Origin: Pyxidicoccus caerfyrddinensis
GTDB taxonomy: Bacteria > Myxococcota > Myxococcia > Myxococcales > Myxococcaceae
Direction: 5' to 3'
NCBI RefSeq assembly: GCF_010894405.1
Contig: NZ_JAAIYA010000032.1
Span: 62,001-126,000, forward strand
DNA: 64,000 nucleotides
Shown here: positions 41,871 to 53,499 of the stretch, in pieces
Numbering within the stretch: position 1 is the stretch's first letter
How the letters are laid out: each line of letters starts with the position of its first letter
Notes under the pieces: generated by a model
Told to the model about the DNA's origin: nothing
What the model saw: the letters and a program-made list of their open reading frames with translations, nothing else
Database searches by the model: none
Translations under genes and position numbers: made by a program

Positions 41871-42108
41871 CCTTCCGATTCCGCAGATTTGGAGTGGCAC
41901 GCGGCCGGGCGCCAGGGGCCGCGTGCGATTCAGGCGCAGAGTGCATGAAACGTGGCAGCAATGGGACTCCTCCCCGTGCGGTTGTCGTCGTTCGGCGCAT
42001 GGATGCCCCAGGGTGTTCCGGACGTTGGGACCGGGGCCGCGCGACACAAGGCTGCTTTCCCGCACCGCAACGGCGTTACGATGCGCGCCGCCCAGGGAGG
42101 GGCTCATC
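41871..42108. other. Divergent intergenic region with perfect 10-bp hairpin
   Basis: Spacer between the DUF4833 gene (leftward) and the H1-like gene (rightward). It contains GCACGCGGCC (41897-41906) and GGCCGCGTGC (41917-41926), a perfect inverted repeat with a 10-base loop, lying 27 bases upstream of the DUF4833 start. It could be an operator or a leader hairpin. No clear promoter boxes are identified. Confidence 0.5.
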
Positions 42109-42849
42109 ATGGCAACGAAGTCACGCAAGACGAGTGCTGCGAAGAAGTCATCCCGGCGTGCCCCCACAGCGAAGAAGGCGGCCAGGAAGAAGGCCCCCGC
42201 GAAGAAGGCCGCAACCCGAGGAGGCGCGGCGAAGAAGGCGGCCGTGAAGAAGGCCCCCGCGAAGAAGGCCGCAACCAGACGAGGCGCGGCGAAGAAGGCG
42301 GCCGTGAAGAAGGCCCCCGCGAAGAAGGCCGGCGCGAGGAAGGCCGCGGCGAAGCCGGCCGCTGCCCGGAAGCCGGCGGGTGCCCGGAAGTCCGCCGCGA
42401 AGCCGGCCGCTCCCCGGACGCCCCCCACTCCGGCGGCGCGCCCGCGGAAGCCCGCGGCGAGGCCCCCCGCGCCGAGCACGCCGACGGTGGAGGCGATGCC
42501 CCCGAGCGAGGAGCGCACCGCGCCCCCTGCCCCGAGCGAGCGGCCGGCCACGGGCTCTCCGTTCGTGGAGCAGGTGGAGACCTCGTCCGCTGGCATCCAG
42601 CCGCTGGCCCCCGAGCACGCGGCGGTGGACGAGCTGACCAGCTCCGGCAACGAGCTGCTCGACATCTTCCAGCGCTATGACCGCAACCGCACCGGCTCCA
42701 TCGACCGCGCCGGGTTCGCGCGGCTGCTGGAGGCGCTCGGGCAGCCCGTCAATGACGAGGAGCTGGACATCGCCTTCGACACCGCCGACACCGAGCGCAG
42801 CGGGAAGATTTCCTGGAAGGCCTTCAAGGCCTGGTGGACCAGCCGCTAG
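42109..42849 (+). CDS. Histone-H1-like protein fused to degenerate EF-hands
   Basis: A 246-residue protein. Residues 1-~130 are Lys/Ala/Pro-rich with KKAPAKKAA-type repeats, like eukaryotic H1 tails and bacterial H1-like nucleoid proteins. Residues ~175-246 form a paired EF-hand fold: FQRYDRNRTGSIDRAGFARL and FDTADTERSGKISWKAF. Loop positions 1, 3 and 5 are acidic or polar, but position 12 is Gly and Ala instead of Glu, so calcium affinity may be weak. The tail is encoded by a 60-bp tandem repeat (42171-42350). GGGAGGGG precedes the ATG. It may link a DNA-binding tail to a sensing or protein-binding module. Confidence 0.82.
   Translation: MATKSRKTSAAKKSSRRAPTAKKAARKKAPAKKAATRGGAAKKAAVKKAPAKKAATRRGAAKKAAVKKAPAKKAGARKAAAKPAAARKPAGARKSAAKPAAPRTPPTPAARPRKPAARPPAPSTPTVEAMPPSEERTAPPAPSERPATGSPFVEQVETSSAGIQPLAPEHAAVDELTSSGNELLDIFQRYDRNRTGSIDRAGFARLLEALGQPVNDEELDIAFDTADTERSGKISWKAFKAWWTSR
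42171..42350 (+). repeat. 60-bp tandem repeat in the H1-like tail
   Basis: Three consecutive 60-base units (42171-42230, 42231-42290, 42291-42350). The first two are nearly identical; the third matches for about 40 bases and then diverges. Each unit encodes two KKAxxKKAPAKKA-like blocks. Unit-length changes would keep the frame. Confidence 0.9.
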
Positions 42850-44036
42850 AAGCGCATGAACAGCCCGGGGCCGGCGGCCACCGCGTCGTTGCCCCGGCCC
42901 GCCGGCACCACCACCGGCACGGGCACGGGCTGGAACGAGCCGTCCGCGCGGCGCTCGCGCTGCGTGGGCCCGTCCGGTGCCAGCGCGGACAGCAGCACGG
43001 TGATGGCGAACGTCCCCGCCACCGTGCCCAGCACCGTCTTCGCCACCGTGACGTTGCTGACGTCCAGCCGCGAGCCGACCAGCAGCGCCGTCAGCCCCAT
43101 CCCCATGGGGAACAGGGTGACGTCGCGGATGGAGGAGGGCTCGATTTCCAGCGGAATGGCCAGCAGCCCGCCCATGAGCATCCCCGCCGCGGGGGCAATC
43201 AGCAGCGGCGTGTAGCGGAAGCTGTCCCCGGACTGGCGCGAGCCGATGTACTCGACGAGCCCGGTGGTGATGAGGGCATAGAAGGACGTCATGCCCACCA
43301 GCCCCGTGTCGCCGTCGCTCACGTCCTTGCCGCCCGCGGTGAGCAGCAGCACGCTGGCGACGCCGACCTGGGACGTGCCGAGGGCGAGCAGCGCCCGCTG
43401 CCGGCTGTCCAGGTCCCACCCGTTGGCGGCGCTCACTCCGGCGGTGAAGCCCAGCGTCGCGGCGCCCGCGGCGAGCAGCGACTCGTTGCGCTTCACCGGG
43501 ATGAAGTACTGGTAGAGGGTGCTCGCCGTGCCGAGGGTGAGCGCGCCCACCATCGCCCCCATGTACGCGTTGTCGCTGCGCCCCCCCGGGGTGTCGTAGC
43601 TGTCGCCCAGCATGGCGCCGAGGACCATGCCGCCCAGCGCCTCCGACAGGACCAGCGTGGGGCCACCCGACTCCGCGGAGAGGCGGCTGTAGCGCACGGA
43701 GCGCTTCGGCGGCGGCTCCAGGGCCCGCAGCGGCGCCGACGCCGGGGGGCGGCTCGGCGCTTGCGCGGGCTCCGCGACGGGGGCCGGCGGGCGCGGCTCA
43801 CGCGCGGCCTCTTCGGCCGGGTGCGCGGTGGGGGTGGGCACCTCCTGCTGGTCCGTTCCGGTCGCGGCGGGGGGCGTGAAGGTCGGGGGCGTGGCCCACT
43901 CGGGCTCGTCCGGAGACGTGGGCGAGGCCGTGAGGGGGGGCGGGGGGAGCGAATCCTGGGGAGAGTCGGCGGCTGCCGGCTGCTGGGCGCTCGCGAGGGT
44001 GGCGGCGAGGCCCAGCAGAAGGGCGATGGGGCGCAT
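42846..44036 (-). CDS. Hypothetical multi-pass membrane protein with Pro-rich N-terminus
   Basis: A 396-residue protein with a signal-like N-terminus (IALLLGLAATLASA), then ~110 residues rich in Pro and Ala. Its C-terminal ~260 residues hold several hydrophobic segments, for example GGMVLGAMLGDS, LAAGAATLGFTAGVSAA and LLIAPAAGMLMGGLLAIPL. No family is recognised. Its stop overlaps the EF-hand gene stop by four bases (convergent), and it is divergent from the sensor kinase gene. Confidence 0.65.
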   Translation of the reverse strand: MRPIALLLGLAATLASAQQPAAADSPQDSLPPPPLTASPTSPDEPEWATPPTFTPPAATGTDQQEVPTPTAHPAEEAAREPRPPAPVAEPAQAPSRPPASAPLRALEPPPKRSVRYSRLSAESGGPTLVLSEALGGMVLGAMLGDSYDTPGGRSDNAYMGAMVGALTLGTASTLYQYFIPVKRNESLLAAGAATLGFTAGVSAANGWDLDSRQRALLALGTSQVGVASVLLLTAGGKDVSDGDTGLVGMTSFYALITTGLVEYIGSRQSGDSFRYTPLLIAPAAGMLMGGLLAIPLEIEPSSIRDVTLFPMGMGLTALLVGSRLDVSNVTVAKTVLGTVAGTFAITVLLSALAPDGPTQRERRADGSFQPVPVPVVVPAGRGNDAVAAGPGLFMRF

Positions 44037-44299
44037 GGGGAGGCTCCTGTCCGCCCATCTTCGTTGACTCCCGCGCGCCAGGGAAAGCGCTCCGGGTGTG
44101 GGGCAGGGCCAACCCCCTGACGCGGGGTGACGTCTCTTCCTTGCCCGCTACTCCTCCGGGCTTTCCGGTTTACTTGCCGGGAGGCGTCGTCCGCTGCTGC
44201 GCCGCTCGCCTGTCTGGCATGATGCGGGCTCCGAAGAAACCCGTCCGCCGCGTGGTGGCGGTCAGATGGGCCGACCTACACTGGGAGGTAGGGGGAAGG

Positions 44300-47095
<2,796 letters not shown>

Positions 47096-47215
47096 CGTCG
47101 CAGTGTCCGCTGTCGCGGGTTTCATGCACCCCGGCCTCACACTTCGGGTGCGGCGTGCGCCCTCCAGGCGCTATCTCTGGGGGACACGCTCGGCGCATCT
47201 GGAGGAGAGAGGACC

Positions 47216-48634
47216 ATGGCCCGTTACGACTTCGACCTGTTCACCATCGGCGGAGGCTCTGGAGGCGTGGCGGCCAGCCGCCGGGCGGGCTCCTACGGGG
47301 CGCGCGTGGGGCTGTGCGAGGACCGCGACTTGGGCGGCACCTGCGTGCACCGGGGCTGCGTGCCCAAGAAGCTGCTGGTGTACGGCTCGCACTTCCACGA
47401 GGACTTCCAGGACGCGGCCGGGTACGGCTGGACGGTGCAGGAGCCCACGTTCGACTGGGCGCGGCTGCGCGAGGCCAAGGACAAGGAGCTGGCGCGGCTG
47501 GGCGGCGTGTACGCGCGGCTGTTGCGCGACTCGGGCGTGACGGTGGTGGAGGGGCGCGGGCGGGTGGTGGACCCGCACACGGTGGAGGTGGCCGGGAAGC
47601 GGTACACGGCCGAGCGCATCCTCGTGGCCACGGGCTCGCGGCCGTACCTGCCTCCGGAGGTGACGGGCATCGAGCACGCGCTCACGTCGGATGACGCGCT
47701 GTCCTTCCCCTCGCTGCCGAAGCGGCTGGCCATTGTCGGAGGCGGGTACATCGGCGTGGAGCTGGCGGGGGTGTTCCAGGGGCTGGGCTCGAAGGTGACG
47801 GTCATCATCCGTGGCCCCACGGTGCTCGGCGGGTTCGACGGGGACGTGCGCGTGGTCCTCACGGAGGAGATGCGCAAGAAGGGCATCGACCTGCTGGTGG
47901 ACACCTTCATCCGGGACATCGAGAAGCGCGCCGACGGCGGGGTGAGCCTGCTGACGAAGGCGGGCGAGACGGTGGAGGCGGACGCCGTGCTCTACGCCAC
48001 CGGTCGGGTGCCCAACACGGGCGGGGTGGGGCTGGAGGAGGTGGGCGTGAAGCTGGACCCGCGCGGCGCCGTCATGGTGGACGAGTGGTCTCGCACGTCG
48101 GTGGAGAACATCTTCGCGGTGGGGGACGTGACGGACCGCCTCAACCTCACCCCGGTGGCGATTGCGGAGGGACGCGCGCTGGCGGAGACGCTCTTCCACG
48201 ACAACCCGATGAAGATGGACCACGCCAACGTGCCGTCCGCCGTCTTCAGCCAGCCGCCGGTGGCGTGCGTGGGGTTGTCGGAGCTGGAGGCGCGCGAGCG
48301 CCACGGGCAGGTGGACGTCTACGTCGCCAGCTTCAAGCCGATGAAGCACACGCTCAGCGGGCGCAACGAGCGGACGATGATGAAGCTGGTGGTGGAGCGC
48401 ACCTCCAACAAGGTGCTGGGCTGCCACATGGTGGGGGCGGACGCGCCTGAAATCATCCAGGGGCTGGCGGTGGCGGTGAAGTGCGGCGCCACCAAGGCGC
48501 AGTTCGACGCCACCGTGGGCATCCACCCCACCGCGGCCGAGGAGTTCGTCACCATGCGGGACAAGCGGCCGGACCCCGAGGTGACGCTGGCCGCGGAGCG
48601 CGGACACGATGCCGGGGTGACGGGAACGCACTGA
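47216..48634 (+). CDS. gor: Glutathione-disulfide reductase
   Basis: A 472-residue FAD/NADPH disulfide reductase. FAD-binding GGGSGGVAASRRAGSYGARV, the redox pair in GGTCVHRGCVPKKLL (Cys-x4-Cys, exactly the glutathione-reductase form), NADPH loop IVGGGYIGVELAGVFQGLG, and the C-terminal active-site His region VGIHPTAAEEFVTM are intact. It reduces oxidised glutathione for redox balance. GGAGGAGAG precedes the ATG. Confidence 0.93.
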   Translation: MARYDFDLFTIGGGSGGVAASRRAGSYGARVGLCEDRDLGGTCVHRGCVPKKLLVYGSHFHEDFQDAAGYGWTVQEPTFDWARLREAKDKELARLGGVYARLLRDSGVTVVEGRGRVVDPHTVEVAGKRYTAERILVATGSRPYLPPEVTGIEHALTSDDALSFPSLPKRLAIVGGGYIGVELAGVFQGLGSKVTVIIRGPTVLGGFDGDVRVVLTEEMRKKGIDLLVDTFIRDIEKRADGGVSLLTKAGETVEADAVLYATGRVPNTGGVGLEEVGVKLDPRGAVMVDEWSRTSVENIFAVGDVTDRLNLTPVAIAEGRALAETLFHDNPMKMDHANVPSAVFSQPPVACVGLSELEARERHGQVDVYVASFKPMKHTLSGRNERTMMKLVVERTSNKVLGCHMVGADAPEIIQGLAVAVKCGATKAQFDATVGIHPTAAEEFVTMRDKRPDPEVTLAAERGHDAGVTGTH

Positions 48635-48651
48635 GGCGGGAGGATGGGCTC

Positions 48652-48903
48652 ATGCCCGAAGTGAGTGGACGCACGCTGGTGATGGCCGTCCAGGCGGTGG
48701 ATGCGGAGCTTCGCCGCCTCGAAGAGGAGCTCGAGCGCGCCGGTGACGACGCGGACCCTGACCTCCAGGAGCTCACGCTGTGCTACTCGCTCGCGGCCGA
48801 TGACCTCCAGGAGGCCTATCTCCAGGCTTTGCAGTCGGCCAGCAACCTGCCGCCCTATGAGCGGCTCGTTGCCCGGGGCTCCGGGAAGGTCCCTCGCCCG
48901 TAG
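48652..48903 (+). CDS. Small helical protein of unknown function
   Basis: An 83-residue acidic protein, mostly helical (VMAVQAVDAELRRLEEELER and LAADDLQEAYLQALQSA). GGGAGG precedes the ATG. It starts 17 bases after the gor stop and is probably co-transcribed with it. No family is recognised. Confidence 0.65.
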   Translation: MPEVSGRTLVMAVQAVDAELRRLEEELERAGDDADPDLQELTLCYSLAADDLQEAYLQALQSASNLPPYERLVARGSGKVPRP

Positions 48904-49019
48904 GCGCTGCGTCTCGGCGTGTCCTCGCCGTGCACCGGGGTAGCATTCCGCAGGCCGGTCAGGTCCGCGCGGGCTCCCTCGTCCGCGATGACCCCGCTGT
49001 GTAACGGGAGGTGTGAGCC

Positions 49020-50315
49020 ATGAGTGATTCTCCGACGGATTCTCCACGCACGGGCGCCGGCCGCATCCGGGGCCTGGAGCAGGTGGACCGGCTGTCGGTG
49101 CCCCTGCCGCACGGCACCGAGGTGACGACGCGCGTGGAGCGCCTGGCCTCGGGCGGGCGCCGCATCCCCCAGGGCGTGGTGGGCCGCGTGGTCCGCGCGC
49201 ATGACGGCGGCTTCGACGTGCAGATTGTCGGCGTGGGCGAGGTGTGGTTCGCGCGCGAGGAGCTGGTGCCCCGGCGCGTGGGACAGGTGAACTTCGCCCG
49301 GCGCCGCGAGGCCGCGTGGAGCGCGCTGACGCCCTGTGTGGTGGTGGAGACACGCGTGGGCAGCCATGCGTGGGGCCTGGCCAACGAGAACTCGGACGTG
49401 GACGTGCGAGGCGTGTTCGCCCTGCCGCTGGCGTGGACCTTCGGCCTGGTGGAGGCGCCCATGGACCTGGTCAGCGCTGACGGCAGCACCACCTACTGGG
49501 AGGTGCGCAAGGCGGTGGAGCAGGCGCTGCGCGCGGACCCGAACACGCTGGAGACGCTGTTCGTCCCCGGCGCGAAGGCCACGGATGTGCTCGGCGAGTG
49601 GCTGCTGGCGGAGCGCGAGGCCTTCGTGTCGAAGGCCATCTTCGGCAGCTTCGGCCGGTACGCCATGAGTCAGCTCGACAAGCTCACCCGCAGCCAGCGG
49701 CTGGCCGAGCACCGGGACTTGCTCCTGGAGTGGCTCTGCGAGGAGCCCGCCCCGGACCTGGACGAGGTGGCGAAGCGGCTGGCCGCGGTGTCCCCCCGGA
49801 GCGCGCCGACGCAGCAGGACGCGTTGCTGGCGGCAAAGACGTACGTGAAGCAGCTCTACCGCTCGCTGTGGGACCAGGGGCTGCTGACGGCCAACGACTT
49901 CGCGGCGCTCACCGCGTACGCACGGGGCGGCGGGCAGCGGCCTCCGTCCGCGCGCGAGCTGCGGCCGAAGAACGCGTACAACCTGCTGCGACTGGTGGCC
50001 ACCGCCACCGGGTGGCTGCGGGAAGGGACGCCCACGTTCGAGGCGTCGGGCGCGCTGAAGGCGCGGCTCCTGGACATCAAGGCGGGCCGCGTGCCGCTGG
50101 AGGACGTGCTGCGGGACGCGGAGGCCATGGCGCCCGACCTGGAGGCGGCGCACCGCGAGAGCAAGCTGCCGGAGCACCCGGACTACGAGCGGGCGGACCG
50201 GCTGCTGCGGCGCGTGGGAGACGAGGTGGCTCGGCGCTGGGTGCTGAAGGAGCCCGGTCCGCTGGGACGTGACGCGCCGGAGGCTCCGGCCATGGAGTGG
50301 AGGGAGGCGGAATGA
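49020..50315 (+). CDS. RlaP-type nucleotidyltransferase with N-terminal beta-barrel
   Basis: A 431-residue protein. Residues 1-~95 include an SH3/KOW-like segment (GVVGRVVRAHDGGFDVQIVG, VWFAREELVPRR). The catalytic domain is a DNA-polymerase-beta-fold nucleotidyltransferase of the RlaP/COG3541 family: VGSHAWGLANENSDVDVRGV carries the GS and DxD metal ligands, followed by helical repeats (FVSKAIFGSFGRYAMSQLDKL). RlaP proteins have been linked to RNA repair gene sets. GGAGG precedes the ATG. The stop overlaps the next gene's start by four bases. Confidence 0.85.
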   Translation: MSDSPTDSPRTGAGRIRGLEQVDRLSVPLPHGTEVTTRVERLASGGRRIPQGVVGRVVRAHDGGFDVQIVGVGEVWFAREELVPRRVGQVNFARRREAAWSALTPCVVVETRVGSHAWGLANENSDVDVRGVFALPLAWTFGLVEAPMDLVSADGSTTYWEVRKAVEQALRADPNTLETLFVPGAKATDVLGEWLLAEREAFVSKAIFGSFGRYAMSQLDKLTRSQRLAEHRDLLLEWLCEEPAPDLDEVAKRLAAVSPRSAPTQQDALLAAKTYVKQLYRSLWDQGLLTANDFAALTAYARGGGQRPPSARELRPKNAYNLLRLVATATGWLREGTPTFEASGALKARLLDIKAGRVPLEDVLRDAEAMAPDLEAAHRESKLPEHPDYERADRLLRRVGDEVARRWVLKEPGPLGRDAPEAPAMEWREAE

Positions 50316-51100
50316 AGGGCACGCTGAAGGAACATGAGCGCGTGGTGGCGGACCGGGTGCTCGACGAGGAGTCGGCGAAGCGCGAGCACCTCGTCATCGC
50401 CCTGTCCGGGGCGCACGCGTATGGCTTCCCCTCGCCGGACAGCGACTTGGACCTGAAGTCCATCCACGTGGTGCCCACCGCGACGCTGCTCGGCCTCCAG
50501 CCGAAGCACATCACCGCCGAGCGCCTTCAGATTCTGGAGGGCGTGGAGGTGGACTACTCGTCCAACGAGCTGCAGCCGGTGCTCCAGGGCATCCTGCAAG
50601 GCAATGGCAACTACATCGAGCGCGTGCTGGGTGCCATCTGCGTGCGCGCCTCGCCGGAGCTGGAGGGGCTCAAGCCCCACGTGCGCGCCGTGCTGTCGCG
50701 CCGGGTGCACCGGCACTACAGGGGCTTCGCCCACGGCCAGCTGCGGGAGTGGGAGAAGAGCGGCTTCAAGTCCGCCAAGAAGCTGCTCTACGTCCTGCGC
50801 ACCACGCTGACGGGCACGCACGCGCTGCGCACCGCTGTGGTGGAGACGGACGTCACCGAGCTGCTCGACTTGTATGGCTTCTCGGAGGCGCACGCGCTGG
50901 TGGAGCAGAAGACGCGCGGGGAGAAGAGCGAGCTTCCCGACGAGCTGAGCCAGAAGTGGCGCGCCGAGGTGGCACGCTCCTTCGAGGTGCTCGACGCGGC
51001 CCTGGCGGAGTCCGTGCTCCCGGAGGATCCGCCCGAGGCGGCCGTCGATGCCCTGGAGGCGTGGATGCTGGACCTGCGCCGACGGCGCTTCACCGCGTGA
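50312..51100 (+). CDS. Second RlaP-type nucleotidyltransferase
   Basis: A 262-residue nucleotidyltransferase of the same family, with LSGAHAYGFPSPDSDLDLKS as the catalytic loop (GA in place of GS, DxD retained). The C-terminal part has the family helices (VLSRRVHRHYRGFAHGQ, FKSAKKLLYVLRTTL). It is shorter than its upstream neighbour, lacks the barrel, and overlaps it by ATGA, so the two are made together and may act as a pair on RNA ends. Confidence 0.85.
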   Translation: MKGTLKEHERVVADRVLDEESAKREHLVIALSGAHAYGFPSPDSDLDLKSIHVVPTATLLGLQPKHITAERLQILEGVEVDYSSNELQPVLQGILQGNGNYIERVLGAICVRASPELEGLKPHVRAVLSRRVHRHYRGFAHGQLREWEKSGFKSAKKLLYVLRTTLTGTHALRTAVVETDVTELLDLYGFSEAHALVEQKTRGEKSELPDELSQKWRAEVARSFEVLDAALAESVLPEDPPEAAVDALEAWMLDLRRRRFTA

Positions 51101-51110
51101 GTCGTCCACT

Positions 51111-51144
51111 CGCCGGAGCGCACCCACCGTGGGGCGCTCCGGCG
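51111..51144. terminator. Strong bidirectional hairpin terminator
   Basis: Perfect 11-bp stem CGCCGGAGCGC (51111-51121) and GCGCTCCGGCG (51134-51144), with further internal pairing of CCCA/TGGG. It lies between the rightward RlaP operon and the leftward chitosanase gene. Confidence 0.7.
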
Positions 51145-51160
51145 GTGATGCGTCAGCCCG

Positions 51161-52468
51161 TCACTGGCACGAGTACGTGTACGAAGCCGGCGTGCTCCAC
51201 GTGCCATCCGGGTTGATGGCGCGCACCGTGTAGCCGCTGGCGGGGTACGTCGTCCCCCAGCAGTCCCGTGCGCGGACGTCGTTCCGGAAGGCCGTGCCCA
51301 AATCCCAGTTCCCCTTGCGGCGCAGCTTCTCGTACGCGGCCACGCGGTCCACGGCGTCAATCCACGTGGAGTCCCCGGCGAGCACGTCGCGGCGCTTCTC
51401 CAGGAACTTCTGCAGCCATGCATTCTCCGTGATGCCGTTGTACCCGATGACCGGCGCCACCTGGCCCGAGTTGCCCAGCGCCGTGTTGGCGGAGCGAATC
51501 ATGCTCCGGGCACCAGACTCGCCGTGGTTGATGTACGCGTCGTACAGCGCCGCCTTCGAGAGCGCCTGGGTGAGCCCCCACTTCGCGGCCTCGTTCATCG
51601 CTGGCGTGTAATAAAGCTTGTCGCTGATCTGGTCCTGGCAGCTCTTGAAGTCGGCGCGCGTGGTGGTGTTGTTGTAGCTGGTCGCCCAGTCGGCTGGCCA
51701 GTTGCCCACGGAGTCGAGCTCGGCCGTGGAGGCCTGGTCCTGGCCCGTGGAGAGGAAGCGGTTGTTGATGGTGGTGAGCCCCGACATGTACTTCGCCATC
51801 AGGTTGCCGTTGGCCGCGCTGCGCAGGTTGACGTAGCACTGGATGACCTGGATGGCGTCGCCCGTCCCCGTGCAGAAGCCCGCGCGCCCATTCGTGTACC
51901 CGCGCCCGTCCTGGATGTTCTCCGAGTACGCGTAGTCGATGGTGGGCGTGTCGTTCTCCCAGATGCTCGTCAGGTCCTCCGACACCTTCTTCTGGTTGGC
52001 GCTCAACCCGGTGCCCGTGGGAGGCGGAGTGCTGCCGCAGCTCGGGTCGCTGATGCTCACGTTGGCCGCCGTGAAGGACGTGGACGACGACGTCGAGTAA
52101 TAGAACGTGTAGGACGCATTCACGCCGACGGTCAGCGCCGACGTCCTCGAGTACGTACACGTCGTGCCGCTCTGCGTGTGCGTCCAGCCCGGCTCGTCGT
52201 AGTCACAGACGATGCCGCTGGGGACGCCGAAGGCGATGGTGGGGCTCGTCATCGCCGCCGTGCCGGTGTTCTTGAAGACCAGCGTGCCCCAGTAGTCCGC
52301 GCCCACGTACGTGTTCGTGGTGATGACGTAGGTGCAGGCCGCCAGCGCCTGCTGCTCCGTGAGCGGATGCGTCTCCGCCTCTCCCATGTCCGGCGCGCAG
52401 CCCGCCAGGGCCGCCGCCATCCCCAGGAACACTGCTCCCCAGCTCCATTCCATTCGACGCTCTCGCAT
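51161..52468 (-). CDS. GH46 chitosanase lipoprotein with N-terminal binding domain
   Basis: A 435-residue lipoprotein (lipobox ALAGC). Residues ~45-145 look like a cellulose/chitin-binding (CBM2-like) beta-sandwich (YWGTLVFKNTGTAAMTSPTI, with paired Cys). The C-terminal ~270 residues match GH46 chitosanase. The catalytic Glu is in SIWENDTPTIDYAYSENIQ and the Asp in IQDGRGYTNGRAGFCTGTGDA. Later blocks (GESGARSMIRSA, a Cys-containing end) also fit. It cleaves chitosan, as found in fungal walls, suiting a mycolytic predator. A slightly later in-frame ATG (52453) is possible. Confidence 0.85.
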   Translation of the reverse strand: MRERRMEWSWGAVFLGMAAALAGCAPDMGEAETHPLTEQQALAACTYVITTNTYVGADYWGTLVFKNTGTAAMTSPTIAFGVPSGIVCDYDEPGWTHTQSGTTCTYSRTSALTVGVNASYTFYYSTSSSTSFTAANVSISDPSCGSTPPPTGTGLSANQKKVSEDLTSIWENDTPTIDYAYSENIQDGRGYTNGRAGFCTGTGDAIQVIQCYVNLRSAANGNLMAKYMSGLTTINNRFLSTGQDQASTAELDSVGNWPADWATSYNNTTTRADFKSCQDQISDKLYYTPAMNEAAKWGLTQALSKAALYDAYINHGESGARSMIRSANTALGNSGQVAPVIGYNGITENAWLQKFLEKRRDVLAGDSTWIDAVDRVAAYEKLRRKGNWDLGTAFRNDVRARDCWGTTYPASGYTVRAINPDGTWSTPASYTYSCQ

Positions 52469-52549
52469 GTCCGGGTCCCTTTCCTGGCGCGAGGGGTGAA
52501 GACAGATGCACTCGCGCCAGAGCTGGAATACCAGAAATGCTTGAGCGCT

Positions 52550-53470
52550 TCAGGGGAGCGCGTTTTCGAGCCCGGACAGCGTGCGGTTGCGCACCTTCAG
52601 CCACGCCTGCTGACGGAAGAGGTACGTGGAGGTGACACGGCGCCAGGTCCACACGTCGGGCAATTCCCACCACTTCGCGGGCGGCTTGAGCCCGATGTCG
52701 CGGAGGTTTCCAATGCCGCGGTAGCCCACACCATCAAGGCCGTAGGCGGTGTTGGACTCCAGCGTGAGGACCTTGTCGGTGGCGGCGTGGTGGTCCACGA
52801 CGAGGAAGGTGTGCCCCGAGCGCCACTGGTTGCGCCAGCCCTGCACCAGCGTCCACGGGTGGGGCGGCACGTCCGGGGACGGGGCGGGAATCCCCATGCC
52901 GCTCTCCACGGCGGCCGTCACGGGGGAGAAGTAGTCCTCATTGGAGGCAATCATCATCTGACGGTGACGGCGCGCATCCCACTCGAAGGCGCTGCCGTGC
53001 GCGTCGGAGAAGGCCTTCACCGTCAGGGCCTCCACGAAGGTGCAGCAGTTGTTCACCGCGGGCGGCGCCTGCGGGAGGACGACGCCCGGGAGCACCCACG
53101 GGTAGCGCGCCTGGTCCAGTTCGTAGCGGTAGTCACGGAACGCCCCGAGCAGCTTCGTCAGCCGCTCCTCGTCCACGGCGAGGGGCTCGACGCTGAACGA
53201 GAGCCGCGCCACGGCGGGAGGCTTCTCCAGGTCCAGGATCCGGGCGTACTGCTGGGTGCGCCAGCGCGTGCAGACCCACGTGTCGAGCGCGCCCAGGGTG
53301 GGCACCTCCAGCCGCGCGTAGTCGGTGTCGGGTGTCGGGAAGCTGCGTCGCTCCTCGAGCACGTGGTAGTCGCCGAGCTCGACGTAGCCCTCGAACTGCG
53401 AGCTCGTGTCCGGCCGGACGAAGCCGCGCAACCGGATGGGTAGTCGTGCGACGCGATAGGTCTCCGCCAT
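52550..53470 (-). CDS. Papain-fold (NlpC/P60-like) cysteine peptidase-like protein
   Basis: A 306-residue protein without a signal peptide. The first ~115 residues are beta-rich. The C-terminal half shows a Cys-His-Asn/Gln-like triad: NNCCTFVEAL (Cys), SGHTFLVVDHH (His) and TLESNTAYG (Asn), as in papain-like/NlpC-P60 or amidase folds. The substrate is unknown; peptidoglycan or amide cleavage are guesses. No partner gene is recognised. Confidence 0.6.
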   Translation of the reverse strand: MAETYRVARLPIRLRGFVRPDTSSQFEGYVELGDYHVLEERRSFPTPDTDYARLEVPTLGALDTWVCTRWRTQQYARILDLEKPPAVARLSFSVEPLAVDEERLTKLLGAFRDYRYELDQARYPWVLPGVVLPQAPPAVNNCCTFVEALTVKAFSDAHGSAFEWDARRHRQMMIASNEDYFSPVTAAVESGMGIPAPSPDVPPHPWTLVQGWRNQWRSGHTFLVVDHHAATDKVLTLESNTAYGLDGVGYRGIGNLRDIGLKPPAKWWELPDVWTWRRVTSTYLFRQQAWLKVRNRTLSGLENALP

Positions 53471-53499
53471 CAGTGTCCCCCACGTGGAAGTGCGCCGCG

